Counted from the stretch's first letter, positions 7,842-14,645 are shown. The stretch is 17,107 nucleotides of DNA from Paenalcaligenes sp021793095 (GCA_027317645.1 DAHVQS010000040.1:1-17107), one strand, 5' to 3'. A program made the numbers and translations. Notes: generated by a model not told the origin, from the letters alone.

Positions 7842-7867
7842 TCTTTTATCTTATATAAGACAAAAGA
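7842..7867. promoter_or_regulatory. 26-bp palindromic operator upstream of mdh
   Basis: The core TCTTATATAAGA (7849-7860) is a perfect palindrome. Outer arms TCTTTT (7842-7847) and AAAAGA (7862-7867) are also complementary, so only one pair (A7848/C7861) breaks a 26-bp dyad. The same core followed by CA recurs upstream of acnB at the same distance from its promoter. AT-rich dyads with a central TATA are typical of operators bound by HutC-type GntR proteins, and such a gene starts 116 nt away. Confidence 0.78.
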
Positions 7868-7870
7868 TAT

Positions 7871-7899
7871 TTGACGCGTGTGCTTTTTTCATCTAGCGT
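7871..7899 (+). promoter_or_regulatory. candidate mdh promoter
   Basis: TTGACG (7871-7876) is followed after 17 nt by TAGCGT (7894-7899). The -35 is strong and the -10 poor, a pattern expected of an activated promoter. The palindrome at 7842-7867 is centred 16.5 bp upstream of the first -35 base. The predicted start near 7906 gives a leader of about 150 nt. The matching geometry at acnB raises confidence. Confidence 0.55.
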
Positions 7900-7938
7900 G
7901 CGAATGAACAGCTTTTTCTTATTTGTATTTTCATTCGC
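7900..7938 (+). repeat. 9-bp inverted repeat in the mdh leader region
   Basis: GCGAATGAA (7900-7908) and TTCATTCGC (7930-7938) are perfect complements separated by 21 AT-rich nt. The left arm lies at or just before the predicted mdh transcription start. It could be a second protein-binding dyad or, if transcription starts slightly earlier, a leader hairpin. No U run follows it. Confidence 0.45.
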
Positions 7939-8055
7939 TCTAATAGCGTTAAAATGCACTCAGAGTCCTCTGCAATTACCCCCCATCTCTGTCCAAGATG
8001 GTTTGAGTGGGACTTACTCAACTAATTCAAAGACTAATCATTAGGGAGCCTTCCT

Positions 8056-9045
8056 ATGTCAAAACCTGCAATTCGAGTTGCTATTACTGGGGCTGCTGGT
8101 CAAATCGGCTATTCGCTCTTATTCCGCATTGCCTCTGGCGACATGCTGGGCAAAGATCAGCCTGTTATTTTGCAGCTTTTAGAAATAGAACATGAAAAGG
8201 CGCAAAAGGCCCTAAAGGGCGTGATGATGGAGCTCGATGATTGTGCCTTCCCTTTGGTGCAGGACATTATTCACTCTAGCGACCCTCACGTGGCGTTCAA
8301 GGATGCTGATGCCGCCCTGCTGGTAGGCGCACGCCCCCGCGGACCAGGCATGGAGCGCAGCGACTTGCTCAAATTCAACGCTGAAATATTTACCGCCCAA
8401 GGTCGGGCACTCAACGAGGCCGCCAGTCGCGATGTCAAGGTTTTGGTCGTAGGTAACCCCGCGAATACAAACGCCTACATTGCCATGAAATCAGCCCCAG
8501 ACCTGCCCGCTGAGAACTTTACAGCCATGCTTCGTCTGGATCACAACCGTGCATTGACCCAATTGGCTCAAAAAGCAAATGTTCCCGTGGCCGATATAGA
8601 AAACCTCATTGTTTGGGGCAACCACTCACCCACCATGTACCCCGACATACGCTTTGCACAGGCCAAGGGCGAGTCACTGGCAGATAAAATCAATGACCAA
8701 GCATGGGTAGAAAATACCTTTATCCCCACCGTAGCCCAGCGTGGCGCTGCCATCATCGAGGCCCGCGGGCTCTCATCAGCAGCATCGGCCGCCAACGCTG
8801 CCATTGACCATATGCGTGATTGGTTCCTAGGCTCTAATGGCAAGTGGGTCACCATGGGCATTCCTTCGGATGGTTCGTATGGTATTCCTGAGGAGATCGT
8901 CTACGGCGTACCGGTCATCACCGAAAACGGTACCTATCGCCGCGTCGAAGGGCTTGAAATAGATGATTTTTCCCGCGAGCGCATGCAGATTACGCTCGAC
9001 GAATTGCTCGAAGAACGTGATGGGGTCAAAGACCTGCTCAGCTAA
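8056..9045 (+). CDS. mdh: malate dehydrogenase (NAD-dependent, type with TGAAGQIGY motif)
   Basis: Oxidises malate to oxaloacetate with NAD in the last step of the TCA cycle; cytoplasmic. It has 329 residues, the usual length of this class. The nucleotide-binding motif TGAAGQIGYS is at 11-20. The mobile loop with substrate arginines is GARPRGPGMERSDLL at 91-105 (Arg95, Arg101). Asp162 (LRLDHNRAL) and His190 (IVWGNHSPTMYPD) form the catalytic pair. LLEI at 41-44 after the second strand is usual for this class. The ATG at 8056 has AGGGAG at 8043-8048, 7 nt upstream. It is divergent from gntR and followed by prpC after 82 nt containing two hairpins but no terminator, so the two may share a transcript. 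Confidence 0.97.
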   Translation: MSKPAIRVAITGAAGQIGYSLLFRIASGDMLGKDQPVILQLLEIEHEKAQKALKGVMMELDDCAFPLVQDIIHSSDPHVAFKDADAALLVGARPRGPGMERSDLLKFNAEIFTAQGRALNEAASRDVKVLVVGNPANTNAYIAMKSAPDLPAENFTAMLRLDHNRALTQLAQKANVPVADIENLIVWGNHSPTMYPDIRFAQAKGESLADKINDQAWVENTFIPTVAQRGAAIIEARGLSSAASAANAAIDHMRDWFLGSNGKWVTMGIPSDGSYGIPEEIVYGVPVITENGTYRRVEGLEIDDFSRERMQITLDELLEERDGVKDLLS

Positions 9046-9057
9046 TCACAGCCCATT

Positions 9058-9075
9058 AATACAATCACTTGTATT
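9058..9075 (+). repeat. AT-rich hairpin between mdh and prpC
   Basis: Perfect 7-bp inverted repeat, AATACAA and TTGTATT, around the tetraloop TCAC, starting 12 nt after the mdh stop. It is followed by CACCCAAAG rather than a U run, so it is not an intrinsic terminator. Confidence 0.5.
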
Positions 9076-9083
9076 CACCCAAA

Positions 9084-9105
9084 GCCCCCAGTAAAAATTG
9101 GGGGC
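9084..9105 (+). repeat. GC-rich hairpin just before the prpC ribosome-binding site
   Basis: Perfect 7-bp inverted repeat, GCCCCCA at 9084-9090 and TGGGGGC at 9099-9105, with an 8-nt A-rich loop. It ends 12 nt before the GGAGG of prpC and lacks a following U run. It may stabilise a processed mRNA end or tune the ratio of mdh to prpC expression. Confidence 0.55.
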
Positions 9106-9117
9106 AATGTTGATGCT

Positions 9118-9122
9118 GGAGG
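9118..9122 (+). promoter_or_regulatory. ribosome-binding site that decides the prpC start
   Basis: GGAGG lies 5 nt before the ATG at 9128, marking that codon as the start rather than in-frame codons near 9098, which would place the GC-rich hairpin inside the coding region. Confidence 0.75.
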
Positions 9123-9127
9123 AACAA

Positions 9128-10285
9128 ATGACCGATAAAAAAACGACACCACCTACTAAAGGAAAACGCTCTGTCGCTCTCTCTGGGGTTACAGCGGGCA
9201 GTACTGCCCTCAGCACAGTGGGCACAGACGGTAAAAGTTTGCACTACAGAGGCTATAACATCTTAGATTTAGCCCCAGAATGCGCCTTCGAAGAGGTGGC
9301 TTATCTGCTTATCCATGGCAAGCTACCCACCGAAAGCGAGCTCAAACAATACACTGAAAAACTACGCGCCCGACGCAATCTGCCGATGTCTGTTCGACAG
9401 GCCTTGCGTACATTGCCTGCTGCCGCTCACCCCATGGATGTATTGCGCACTGCAGTCTCTGTCATGGGTTGTGTATTACCTGAGCACGACAGTCAGCCGA
9501 CATCCGATGCCCGAGAAATTGCGGATACTTTGATTGCATCTTTATCTTCCGCCCTATTGTATTGGTATCACTATTCTAATCACGGGATAGACATCGAACT
9601 TGAGGGCAAAAAAGGCGGGATCAGCGAGCATTTCTTGTATTTGCTGCATGGCGAAAAACCCTCTACCAGCTGGGCCAAGGCCATGGATATTTCGATGAAT
9701 TTATACGCCGAGCATGAGTTCAATGCCTCCACCTTTGCAGCGCGTGTGATTGCCGGGACGGGCTCAGATATTTATGCTGCGATCACGGGTGCGATTGGTG
9801 CCCTGCGCGGTCCCAAGCATGGTGGCGCCAATGAGGTCGCCTTAGAAATTCAGCAACGCTACGATAGCCCGGAACAAGCGCGCGAGGACATCAAACAACG
9901 TTTGGCCAATCGCGAGGTCATCATCGGCTTTGGGCATCCTGTCTATACGATTTCAGATCCCCGCAATGAAATTATCAAAGCCGTTGCTAAAACGCTGTCC
10001 CAAGAGGCCGGCGACACCTTGCTTTTCGAGGTTGCCGAGGCCATCGAGGAAACCATGTGGGAAGAGAAACGCATGTTCCCCAATCTCGATTGGTATGCCG
10101 CTGTTGCTTATCATTTAATGGGGGTACCGCGCTTGATGTTTACCCCATTATTTGTGATCGCGCGTACGACCGGTTGGGCGGCTCACGTACTCGAACAACG
10201 TGCTGATAATAAAATTATCCGACCCACCGCAGAATACATTGGTCCAGAGCCGCGCTCTTATGTCGCGCTCAAAGATCGTCGCTAA
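9128..10285 (+). CDS. prpC: 2-methylcitrate synthase (PrpC class of citrate synthases)
   Basis: Condenses propionyl-CoA with oxaloacetate to 2-methylcitrate, the first step of the methylcitrate cycle; such enzymes usually also accept acetyl-CoA. It has 385 residues, as expected for PrpC and shorter than GltA because the N-terminal extension is missing. Class-specific stretches are LSGVTAGSTALSTVG (18-32), LHYRGYNILDLAPECAFEEV, GPKHGGANEVA with His231, IGFGHPVYTISDPRN with His270, FPNLDWYAAVAYHLMGVP with Asp321, and the C-terminal RADNKIIRPTAEYIGPE. YAEHEFNAST with His196 completes the site. The start at 9128 follows a strong GGAGG. It sits between mdh and a GNAT gene, then acnB; prpB and prpD are not in the window. 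Its in vivo substrate could be propionyl-CoA or acetyl-CoA. Confidence 0.93.
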   Translation: MTDKKTTPPTKGKRSVALSGVTAGSTALSTVGTDGKSLHYRGYNILDLAPECAFEEVAYLLIHGKLPTESELKQYTEKLRARRNLPMSVRQALRTLPAAAHPMDVLRTAVSVMGCVLPEHDSQPTSDAREIADTLIASLSSALLYWYHYSNHGIDIELEGKKGGISEHFLYLLHGEKPSTSWAKAMDISMNLYAEHEFNASTFAARVIAGTGSDIYAAITGAIGALRGPKHGGANEVALEIQQRYDSPEQAREDIKQRLANREVIIGFGHPVYTISDPRNEIIKAVAKTLSQEAGDTLLFEVAEAIEETMWEEKRMFPNLDWYAAVAYHLMGVPRLMFTPLFVIARTTGWAAHVLEQRADNKIIRPTAEYIGPEPRSYVALKDRR

Positions 10286-10305
10286 TTTTTATTCCGTAGG
10301 TTTTT

Positions 10306-10593
10306 ATGGCCGTCACCGTTCAACATCACCCAGAGCAGCCGTGTTTTTACTATCAAGAGGGGGGCACTCAAGCCTATTTAGAGTACACCCTCTCTAACCA
10401 GATCATGACGATCGAACATACCTGGGTGCCCACAGAACTAGGGGGGCGTGGCATTGCTGCGGCGCTCACCCAAGCGGCCTTGCAGATGGCGCGCAAACAC
10501 CAATGGCAAGTGCGTCCGCAGTGCTCTTATGCGGCTAGATTTATAGAAAAAAACCAACAATACCAAGATCTACTCGTACACTCCTCGCGTTAA
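10306..10593 (+). CDS. small GNAT-fold acetyltransferase-like protein (COG2388/YjdJ type)
   Basis: A 95-residue cytoplasmic protein resembling the minimal GNAT domain of the YjdJ-type family. The N-terminal part, with the strand FYYQEGGTQAYLEYTLSNQI, leads into IEHTWVPTELGGRGIAAALTQAAL (about residues 36-60). This contains the acetyl-CoA pyrophosphate loop GGRGIA, and the His-Thr-x-Val-Pro pattern marks the family. The tail has CSYAARFIEKNQQYQDLL, also typical (Cys followed by a helix and a Tyr near the end). It starts 20 nt after the prpC stop with a weak TAGG signal, so it is probably co-transcribed. Whether it acetylates protein or a small molecule is unknown. Its neighbours suggest a link to propionyl- or acetyl-CoA metabolism, but that is only position. 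Confidence 0.8.
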   Translation: MAVTVQHHPEQPCFYYQEGGTQAYLEYTLSNQIMTIEHTWVPTELGGRGIAAALTQAALQMARKHQWQVRPQCSYAARFIEKNQQYQDLLVHSSR

Positions 10594-10657
10594 CACCCAC
10601 ACGACCTGCGTCGCTCCCCATCTGCTCGTCTGTTTTGAGCTAATATTTGTACACCTG

Positions 10658-10678
10658 GTCTTATATAAGACATAAGAC
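10658..10678. promoter_or_regulatory. palindromic operator plus tandem half-site upstream of acnB
   Basis: GTCTTATATAAGAC at 10658-10671 is a perfect 14-bp dyad, followed directly by a repeated half-site ATAAGAC (10672-10678) that ends 2 nt before the -35 hexamer. The segment 10659-10684 matches 7849-7874 upstream of mdh at 22 of 26 positions by my count. The dyad centre is 16.5 bp upstream of the first -35 base, exactly as at mdh. Confidence 0.8.
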
Positions 10679-10680
10679 TA

Positions 10681-10709
10681 TTGATTCGAAGCGGGGTAAC
10701 TCATACAAT
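10681..10709 (+). promoter_or_regulatory. acnB promoter
   Basis: TTGATT (10681-10686) and TACAAT (10704-10709) are separated by 17 nt, matching 4 and 5 of 6 sigma-70 consensus positions. The predicted start near 10716 leaves a leader of about 48 nt to the acnB ATG. The operator lies immediately upstream of the -35 rather than overlapping the start, a position more usual for activation than for simple blocking. Confidence 0.7.
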
Positions 10710-10763
10710 GTACCCCCGAATCGCATCATTCTTCATCAATTTTTAATTTAAATAGGCCGCAAC

Positions 10764-13343
10764 ATGCTGGAATCTTATCGCCAACACGTTGCCGAACGCG
10801 CCGCGTTAGGCATTCCCCCTCTTCCACTGACGGCACAACAAACTGCCGAGGTGATTGAATTACTCAAAAACCCACCCGCGGGTGAGGCCGAGTTTTTATT
10901 GGATCTTTTGACCCATCGTGTCCCTGCTGGGGTAGACGATGCCGCCCAGGTCAAGGCCTCTTATTTGGCCGCTCTGGCATTTGGTGAAGAGAAAAATGAG
11001 CTCATTGATCCCGAGCATGCCACCCGCTTACTGGGTACGATGTTAGGGGGCTTTAATATCGCTCCCCTGATCAAGTTGCTTGATAATGAACAGCTAGCAC
11101 CGACTGCTGCTGAGGCCCTAAAACACACCCTGCTGATGTTTGACGCCTTTCACGACGTCAAAGAAAAAGCCGATGCAGGTAACGCCTACGCCAAAGAAAT
11201 TTTGCAAAGCTGGGCGGATGGCGAGTGGTTTACTAGCCGCCCCGAGGTCCCTGAAAGTTTGACCGTGACGGTCTTTAAGGTCGGTGGCGAAACCAACACT
11301 GATGATTTATCACCTGCCCCTGATGCATGGAGCCGCCCAGACATCCCCTTGCATGCCCTGGCGATGCTCAAAAACCCACGCCCAGGCATCGAACCCGATG
11401 TCCCCGGCGAAGTCGGCCCCATTAAAACAATCGAGGCGCTCAAGGAAAAAGGCCATCTCGTTGCTTATGTTGGTGATGTCGTCGGGACCGGCTCTTCTAG
11501 AAAGTCAGCCACTAACTCGGTGCTTTGGCACACGGGCGAAGACATCCCTTATGTACCCAACAAGCGCTTTGGTGGGGTGTGCTTAGGCGGTAGCATTGCG
11601 CCTATTTTCTACAACACCATGGAAGACGCCGGCGCGCTGCCCATCGAGCTGGATGTCACCAAAATGAAAATGGGGGATGTGATCGAATTACGCCCCTACG
11701 AAGGCAAGGCCCTCAAGGATGGCGAGGTGATTGCTGAGTTCAAATTAAAATCTCAGGTGCTCTTTGATGAGGTTCGTGCCGGGGGCCGTATCCCACTCAT
11801 TATCGGCCGCGGCCTGACCGCCCGCGCCCGTGAGGCTTTGGGCATGGGTCCTTCCGAGCTGTTCCGCCTGCCCGAGCAACCCAAAGACAGTGGCAAGGGC
11901 TTTACCTTGGCACAAAAAATGGTGGGGCGTGCTTGCGGCCTACCCGAGGGCCAGGGCATTCGTCCGGGCACCTACTGCGAGCCCATTATGACCACCGTTG
12001 GCAGCCAAGATACCACCGGCCCCATGACGCGTGATGAGCTCAAAGACCTGGCCTGCTTAGGGTTTTCCACAGACCTCGTCATGCAGTCCTTCTGCCATAC
12101 CTCGGCTTATCCCAAGCCCGTAGATGTCAAAATGCACCACGAGCTGCCCGACTTTATCAGCACCCGTGGTGGGGTATCCTTACGCCCTGGAGATGGGATT
12201 ATTCACTCTTGGCTCAACCGCATGCTGCTGCCTGATACCGTAGGTACAGGTGGTGACTCGCATACACGCTTCCCTATTGGCATTAGCTTCCCAGCCGGCT
12301 CAGGTCTCGTGGCCTTTGCAGCCGCAACCGGGGTGATGCCACTGGATATGCCCGAGTCTGTACTGGTCCGTTTTAAAGGAGAAATGCAGCCAGGTGTTAC
12401 CCTGCGTGATTTGGTCAATGCAATCCCCTACTACGCCATTAAAAATGGTTTGCTCACCGTTGCCAAAGAAAACAAAGTCAACGTTTTCTCGGGCCGTATC
12501 CTTGAAATCGAGGGGTTACCCAACCTCAAGATTGAGCAAGCCTTTGAACTCAGTGATGCCTCAGCCGAACGCTCTGCGGCGGGATGTACCGTACGCCTAG
12601 ACAAAGAGCCCATCATTGAGTACTTGAATAGCAACATTACCTTGCTCAAGTGGATGATCGCCAATGGCTACGAAGATGAGCGCACCCTGCGCCGCCGTAT
12701 CGAAGCCATGGAGAAATGGCTCGAAGATCCCCAGTTGCTCGAGCCCGATGAGGATGCCGAGTACGCGGCTGTGATTGAAATTGATCTCAATGAGATTCAT
12801 GAGCCTTTGGTCGCCTGCCCCAATGACCCCGATGACATCAAAACTCTTTCTGATGTTGCCGGTACCACCATTGATGAGGTGTTCATTGGCAGCTGCATGA
12901 CCAACATTGGTCATTTCCGCGCAGCCTCGCGCTTGCTAGAGAGCGAGAAAAACATCCCCACACGTTTGTGGGTTGCGCCGCCGACCAAGATGGATCAACA
13001 GCAACTCACCGAAGAGGGTCATTATGGCGTTTTAGGCGTGGCAGGTGCCCGTATGGAAATGCCCGGCTGCTCGTTGTGCATGGGCAACCAAGCCCGTGTC
13101 CGCGATGGGGCGACGGTGATGTCTACCAGCACCCGTAACTTCCCCAACCGTCTGGGTAAGGATGCCAACGTCTTCCTGGGCTCTGCCGAGCTGGCTGCAG
13201 TCTGCTCACGTTTAGGGCGCATCCCCACCAAAGAGGAATACTTGGCGGATGTGGGCGTGCTCAAAGAAAACAGCGATGAGATCTACCGCTACATGAACTT
13301 TGACCAAATCCAAGAGTTCAAGGAGATCGCTGACGCGGTATAA
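10764..13343 (+). CDS. acnB: aconitate hydratase B (bifunctional with 2-methylisocitrate dehydratase activity)
   Basis: Interconverts citrate and isocitrate through cis-aconitate using a [4Fe-4S] cluster; AcnB enzymes also hydrate 2-methylaconitate in the methylcitrate cycle. It has 859 residues against 865 in E. coli. Residues 1 to about 160 form the helical HEAT-like domain unique to AcnB, about 165-380 the swivel domain (including VGTGSSRKSATNSVLWHTG), and the rest the catalytic domain (GGDSHTRFPIGISFPAGSG). Cluster ligands are Cys711 (GSCMTNIGHF), Cys769 and Cys772 (GCSLCMGNQ). The ATG at 10764 follows a modest AGG signal. It has its own promoter and operator upstream and a strong terminator after the stop, so it is likely a single-gene transcript. 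AcnB proteins can act as RNA-binding regulators when the cluster is lost; that is family knowledge, not seen here. Confidence 0.97.
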   Translation: MLESYRQHVAERAALGIPPLPLTAQQTAEVIELLKNPPAGEAEFLLDLLTHRVPAGVDDAAQVKASYLAALAFGEEKNELIDPEHATRLLGTMLGGFNIAPLIKLLDNEQLAPTAAEALKHTLLMFDAFHDVKEKADAGNAYAKEILQSWADGEWFTSRPEVPESLTVTVFKVGGETNTDDLSPAPDAWSRPDIPLHALAMLKNPRPGIEPDVPGEVGPIKTIEALKEKGHLVAYVGDVVGTGSSRKSATNSVLWHTGEDIPYVPNKRFGGVCLGGSIAPIFYNTMEDAGALPIELDVTKMKMGDVIELRPYEGKALKDGEVIAEFKLKSQVLFDEVRAGGRIPLIIGRGLTARAREALGMGPSELFRLPEQPKDSGKGFTLAQKMVGRACGLPEGQGIRPGTYCEPIMTTVGSQDTTGPMTRDELKDLACLGFSTDLVMQSFCHTSAYPKPVDVKMHHELPDFISTRGGVSLRPGDGIIHSWLNRMLLPDTVGTGGDSHTRFPIGISFPAGSGLVAFAAATGVMPLDMPESVLVRFKGEMQPGVTLRDLVNAIPYYAIKNGLLTVAKENKVNVFSGRILEIEGLPNLKIEQAFELSDASAERSAAGCTVRLDKEPIIEYLNSNITLLKWMIANGYEDERTLRRRIEAMEKWLEDPQLLEPDEDAEYAAVIEIDLNEIHEPLVACPNDPDDIKTLSDVAGTTIDEVFIGSCMTNIGHFRAASRLLESEKNIPTRLWVAPPTKMDQQQLTEEGHYGVLGVAGARMEMPGCSLCMGNQARVRDGATVMSTSTRNFPNRLGKDANVFLGSAELAAVCSRLGRIPTKEEYLADVGVLKENSDEIYRYMNFDQIQEFKEIADAV

Positions 13344-13365
13344 ATACGTTTAATTTATACCCATG

Positions 13366-13405
13366 AGCCCCTGCGTGCGATGTATTTGCGCAGGGGCTTT
13401 TTTTT
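13366..13405 (+). terminator. Rho-independent terminator of acnB
   Basis: A 10-bp GC-rich stem, AGCCCCTGCG (13366-13375) with its exact complement at 13389-13398, and a 13-nt loop are followed by eight T (13398-13405). It begins 23 nt after the acnB stop and ends only 19 nt before the earP start codon. Confidence 0.94.
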
Positions 13406-13424
13406 ACCTTATGCTTGTCATGAA

Positions 13425-14645
13425 ATGACTACTTTGCGTTTTGACCTCTTTTGTCGCGTCATCGACAACTTTGGCGATGCCGGGATCTGCTGGCGACTGG
13501 CCCAGGCTCTCAGCAGTGCCCCTTACCATGCCACGGTCCGTCTGTGGATTGATGATTTAGCCACCCTAGAAAAAATCACGCAGCAACACCTTCGAACCAC
13601 GCACACGGCCGCCTGCCGCAAGCTCAGTATCCATCAGTGGCCCAGCGATGAGGCGGCCATTAAAAATCATCATTGGCCAAATCCTCACCCGATCATCATC
13701 GAGACCTTTGGTGGAGGGATCCCCCAAGGCATGCGTCAGCAATTAACACCGAATCACCTGTGGATCATGCTGGATCATCTGAGTGCAGAGGATTGGGTAG
13801 AGAGCTTTCACGGCATGCCAGGGCATGTTGGCACTAAAGAGCCACGAAAATACTTTTTCTACCCAGGTTTTACAAAACACACTGGTGGGCTGCTAAGACA
13901 ACCCGATTTATTGTCCCAGATCCAATACTGGCAGGCACAACCGCGCCCCGTGCAGTGGCAACAGCTGGCGAGCCCTTTAAATCTATACCCCAAAAAACAA
14001 CAGCAACTACTGAAAAGCCAGGTCTTTTTTATTTTTCAGTATCCGCATGCCCCCATCCATCAACTCTTGGCTTTTCTCAGCCAGCAACCGACTCAAACAA
14101 TGCTTTTGTTTGCCGCTGATCAGCAGCCCCTCTATCAACAGGCAAAGGCATTCTTAGGCGCCTCCTACAATCAGCAGTCATCTATTAGACTGCACCTTTT
14201 GCCTTTTATTACTCAACCCCTTTTTGATCGACTGCTCTGGAGCTGCGATTTTAATTTTGTACGCGGAGAAGACTCATGGGTACGTGCGTTGTGGGCCCAA
14301 AAACCCTTTATCTGGCAGCCCTATCCACAATCTCAATCCACCCATCTCTATAAACTGCGCGCCTGGCTACGACGCCTGGCGTTGCCTCATGCTGTTCGAA
14401 AGCTTTTCCTACAGTGGAACCAATCCCCTATTCATTACCCGCTGTACAAAAGCCCTGTGACGGCGCCCCTGACGATGGATTTCACCGCCCTAACGCCCAG
14501 TATCCAACAACGCTGGCAACAATGCCTGCGCGATGAGGTCCACCGTCTGGGTACGCAGCCCTCACTCAGTGTTCAATTGGTCTCTTTTTGCAGACAGCAA
14601 TTACCTACACCTGCGCTAACCCATGGCACCCAATCTAAGCAATAA
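13425..14645 (+). CDS. earP: EF-P arginine rhamnosyltransferase EarP
   Basis: Transfers rhamnose from dTDP-rhamnose to Arg32 of elongation factor P, activating it to relieve ribosome stalling at polyproline. The 406 residues form the two Rossmann-like domains of an inverting GT-B enzyme. The N terminus MTTLRFDLFCRVIDNFGDAG contains the conserved Asp14 and Asp18, FGGGIPQGMRQ and LDHLSAEDWVESFHGMP are family stretches, and RGEDSW at 280-285 with Glu282 is the nucleotide-sugar site; HLYKL follows. It is somewhat longer than typical (about 380) and rich in glutamine (about 47 of 406 by my count). The ATG at 13425 fits the family start, but no ribosome-binding site precedes it and the acnB terminator ends 19 nt upstream. 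The substrate gene efp follows after 101 nt. Confidence 0.94.
   Translation: MTTLRFDLFCRVIDNFGDAGICWRLAQALSSAPYHATVRLWIDDLATLEKITQQHLRTTHTAACRKLSIHQWPSDEAAIKNHHWPNPHPIIIETFGGGIPQGMRQQLTPNHLWIMLDHLSAEDWVESFHGMPGHVGTKEPRKYFFYPGFTKHTGGLLRQPDLLSQIQYWQAQPRPVQWQQLASPLNLYPKKQQQLLKSQVFFIFQYPHAPIHQLLAFLSQQPTQTMLLFAADQQPLYQQAKAFLGASYNQQSSIRLHLLPFITQPLFDRLLWSCDFNFVRGEDSWVRALWAQKPFIWQPYPQSQSTHLYKLRAWLRRLALPHAVRKLFLQWNQSPIHYPLYKSPVTAPLTMDFTALTPSIQQRWQQCLRDEVHRLGTQPSLSVQLVSFCRQQLPTPALTHGTQSKQ

Larger units (their letters stand above)
7727..8055. other. gntR-mdh divergent control region (329 nt, no gene)
   Basis: Non-coding stretch between the divergent starts of gntR and mdh. It holds a 26-bp near-palindrome at 7842-7867, the mdh promoter just after it, a 9-bp inverted repeat at 7900-7938 and the mdh ribosome-binding site AGGGAG at 8043-8048. 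I could not assign a convincing gntR promoter on the minus strand. A second weak start for mdh (TTTTCA at 7928-7933, 16 nt, TAAAAT at 7950-7955) is possible but was not given its own entry. Confidence 0.7.

Noticed and set aside
7842..7867. The AT-rich dyad as a gntR or mdh terminator
   Set aside because: The stem is almost all A-T, no U run follows on either strand, and the same core stands upstream of acnB. An operator fits better.
9084..9105. GC-rich hairpin as terminator of mdh
   Set aside because: No T run follows the stem (CAATGTTGATG), and it lies directly before a strong ribosome-binding site.
12597..12914. Minus-strand open frame within acnB
   Set aside because: Antisense to conserved AcnB catalytic-domain sequence, including the Cys711 motif region; no independent support.
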